Assembly (NCBI RefSeq): GCF_000175575.2
Contig: NZ_CP005986.1
Location: forward strand, 2,242,615 to 2,306,614
Length of the DNA stretch: 64,000 bases
Origin: Acidithiobacillus caldus ATCC 51756
GTDB taxonomy: Bacteria; Pseudomonadota; Gammaproteobacteria; Acidithiobacillales; Acidithiobacillaceae
Reading direction: 5' to 3'
How positions within the stretch are numbered: the first letter of the stretch is position 1; every line of letters begins with the position of its first letter. A model generated the notes under the pieces. The model was given only the letters and a program-made list of their open reading frames with translations. It was not told where the DNA came from and made no database searches. Position numbers and translations under genes: made by a program. Positions 63,038-64,000 of this stretch are shown piece after piece.

Positions 63038-64000
63038 TTGGATATACGTCGAAAATTACTACCCCGGCCCGTCTTAATCGCTGTTTTGGTGCTTGGCTTG
63101 CATGCGCCAGCCGGATTTGCGTCTCCCGTCGTACCAGTCTACCACAATGCCGGTAGCATTTCGGCGCCGACCTCGATTCCCGAGCGGGATACGCGGGATG
63201 TTCTGCATCCCATAACCGTGAACGCCACCGACAAAGACTGGGTGACTCACGTCCTGCCGACGGGACGCATCGTGTCGCCAGTAGGTACGGTGGATGGGAC
63301 ACCAAACTTTGCAACGAATGTCGTTGCTCTGGGTCCGGATCACATCGCCGTCCTGGCCAACGGCGCTACACGCGCGCAGACGGTGACGCTCTACGACACC
63401 AAGACCCTACGGGCCGTCGCTCAGTTGGCGGCCTACAAGGAGAACGCGGACCCACGCGCTGCGTCATCGACGCTGAGCACCGTAGGCCACCAGAGCCTTT
63501 ACCAGGGGATCGCAACGGGACCGGATCACACCTTCTTTACGGCGGGCGGTGACAGCAACGACGTTGCCGAGTTTCGCTTTGAGGACGGAAAAATCCATCT
63601 GCTGCGCCGCTACCCTTTACAGTGGCAAGCCTTTCCCAAGGATCAGTACCCCTACTACTACCAGGGGGAGCGCAAGCCGGGAAAAGCGCGGCTTTTTTAT
63701 CCCGATGCCGTAGCTCTCGGGCCGAATCGTCGGCACCTTTTCGTCGCCGGCATGCTCAGTAACAGTGTGGCGCGCATCGACCTCAAAACGGGCCAAACTC
63801 AGTACCTCAATGTCGGGCCTTACCCCTTCGCCCTGACCCTGGCCGATGGCGGCAAGCGGCTGGTCGTCAGCCTGTGGGGGGCCGATGCCGTGGCGGTTCT
63901 GGATCCCACCGACTTCAAATCCCTAGGCACCGTCGCCGTGGGTCCGCAGACCGGTCCAGATAACCTTGCTGCCGGCGTCCACCCCACGGCTTTGGTGGCG
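63038..64000 (+). CDS. YncE-like beta-propeller protein, probably fused to a phosphatase (3' part missing)
   Basis: Open from TTG 63038 (AAAAGGAG 7 nt upstream) to the window end, at least 321 aa. Signal peptide about 1-27 (LLPRPVLIAVLVLGLHAPAGFA). The rest is a seven-bladed-propeller pattern: NVVALGPDHIAVLANG, LYDTKTL, LFYPDAVALGPNRRHLFVAGML, VARIDLKTG and GPYPFALTLADGGKRLVVSLWGADAVAVLDP. The order resembles bifunctional YncE/alkaline-phosphatase proteins, whose phosphatase domain would lie beyond the window. It lies downstream of the TonB receptor on the same strand. Confidence 0.75.
   Translation, partial: MDIRRKLLPRPVLIAVLVLGLHAPAGFASPVVPVYHNAGSISAPTSIPERDTRDVLHPITVNATDKDWVTHVLPTGRIVSPVGTVDGTPNFATNVVALGPDHIAVLANGATRAQTVTLYDTKTLRAVAQLAAYKENADPRAASSTLSTVGHQSLYQGIATGPDHTFFTAGGDSNDVAEFRFEDGKIHLLRRYPLQWQAFPKDQYPYYYQGERKPGKARLFYPDAVALGPNRRHLFVAGMLSNSVARIDLKTGQTQYLNVGPYPFALTLADGGKRLVVSLWGADAVAVLDPTDFKSLGTVAVGPQTGPDNLAAGVHPTALVA

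Overview
The window reads as a chromosomal segment of an acidophilic, sulfur-oxidising gammaproteobacterium-like chemolithoautotroph of the Acidithiobacillus group. The basis is the combination of an sHdr-LbpA sulfur oxidation cluster, a Sox cluster without soxCD preceded by a sigma54 two-component system, and high GC (estimated by eye at about 60%). That GC fits the A. caldus side of the group better than A. ferrooxidans or A. thiooxidans, but I cannot verify the species. I saw no rRNA, tRNA, CRISPR array or insertion sequence.

Region 1 (1-14.1 kb, minus strand). A FadL-type outer-membrane protein runs off the left edge. It is followed by a head-to-tail minus-strand block, listed in transcription order: rhodanese, tusA, dsrE2-like, hdrC1, hdrB1, hdrA, hdrH, hdrC2, hdrB2, lbpA, dsrE-like, lbpA, radical SAM lipoyl synthase subunit, lipoate ligase sLpl(AB), flavoprotein LipT, second radical SAM subunit, terminator. 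This is the complete cytoplasmic sulfur-transfer, sHdr and lipoate-binding-protein pathway together with its dedicated lipoate assembly enzymes.

Region 2 (14.1-20.9 kb). A soeABC-type cytoplasmic-facing sulfite dehydrogenase lies between moaA and moaC, two molybdopterin biosynthesis genes. Sulfite made by sHdr would be oxidised here. A short AT-rich motif upstream of soeA resembles one upstream of tusA.

Region 3 (20.9-30.3 kb). A double PhnD-like binding protein, a membrane histidine kinase and an NtrC-type regulator (TspS/TspR-like) precede soxXYZA, a DUF302 gene and soxB. The sox promoter carries a clear -24/-12 element and a perfect upstream palindrome. SoxCD is absent, so sulfane sulfur would have to pass to other pathways such as sHdr.

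Region 4 (30.3-50.9 kb). Mostly housekeeping: mreBCD-mrdA-rodA-dacC (rod shape and wall), ybeD-lipB-lipA (canonical lipoylation, a second and independent lipoate route), a YdcF-like protein, an L,D-transpeptidase, glyQS, gmhB and plsC. Embedded is a five-gene cluster with a TPR protein, a receiver-like protein, a small Ras-like GTPase and two roadblock-like proteins, probably a polarity or surface-motility switch.

Region 5 (50.9-59.7 kb). A second, nearly identical hdrB1 lies alone with its own promoter and terminator, between two paralogous small genes of unknown function. Then come a TlpA-like thioredoxin, phhB, queH, ampD, a thioredoxin-like gene, a peroxiredoxin, leuA with a possible leucine-rich leader, and ppsR.

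Region 6 (59.7-64 kb). A Pho-box-like array precedes a TonB-dependent receptor and the start of a YncE-type (probably YncE/phosphatase) secreted protein that runs off the right edge. This suggests a phosphate-starvation locus.
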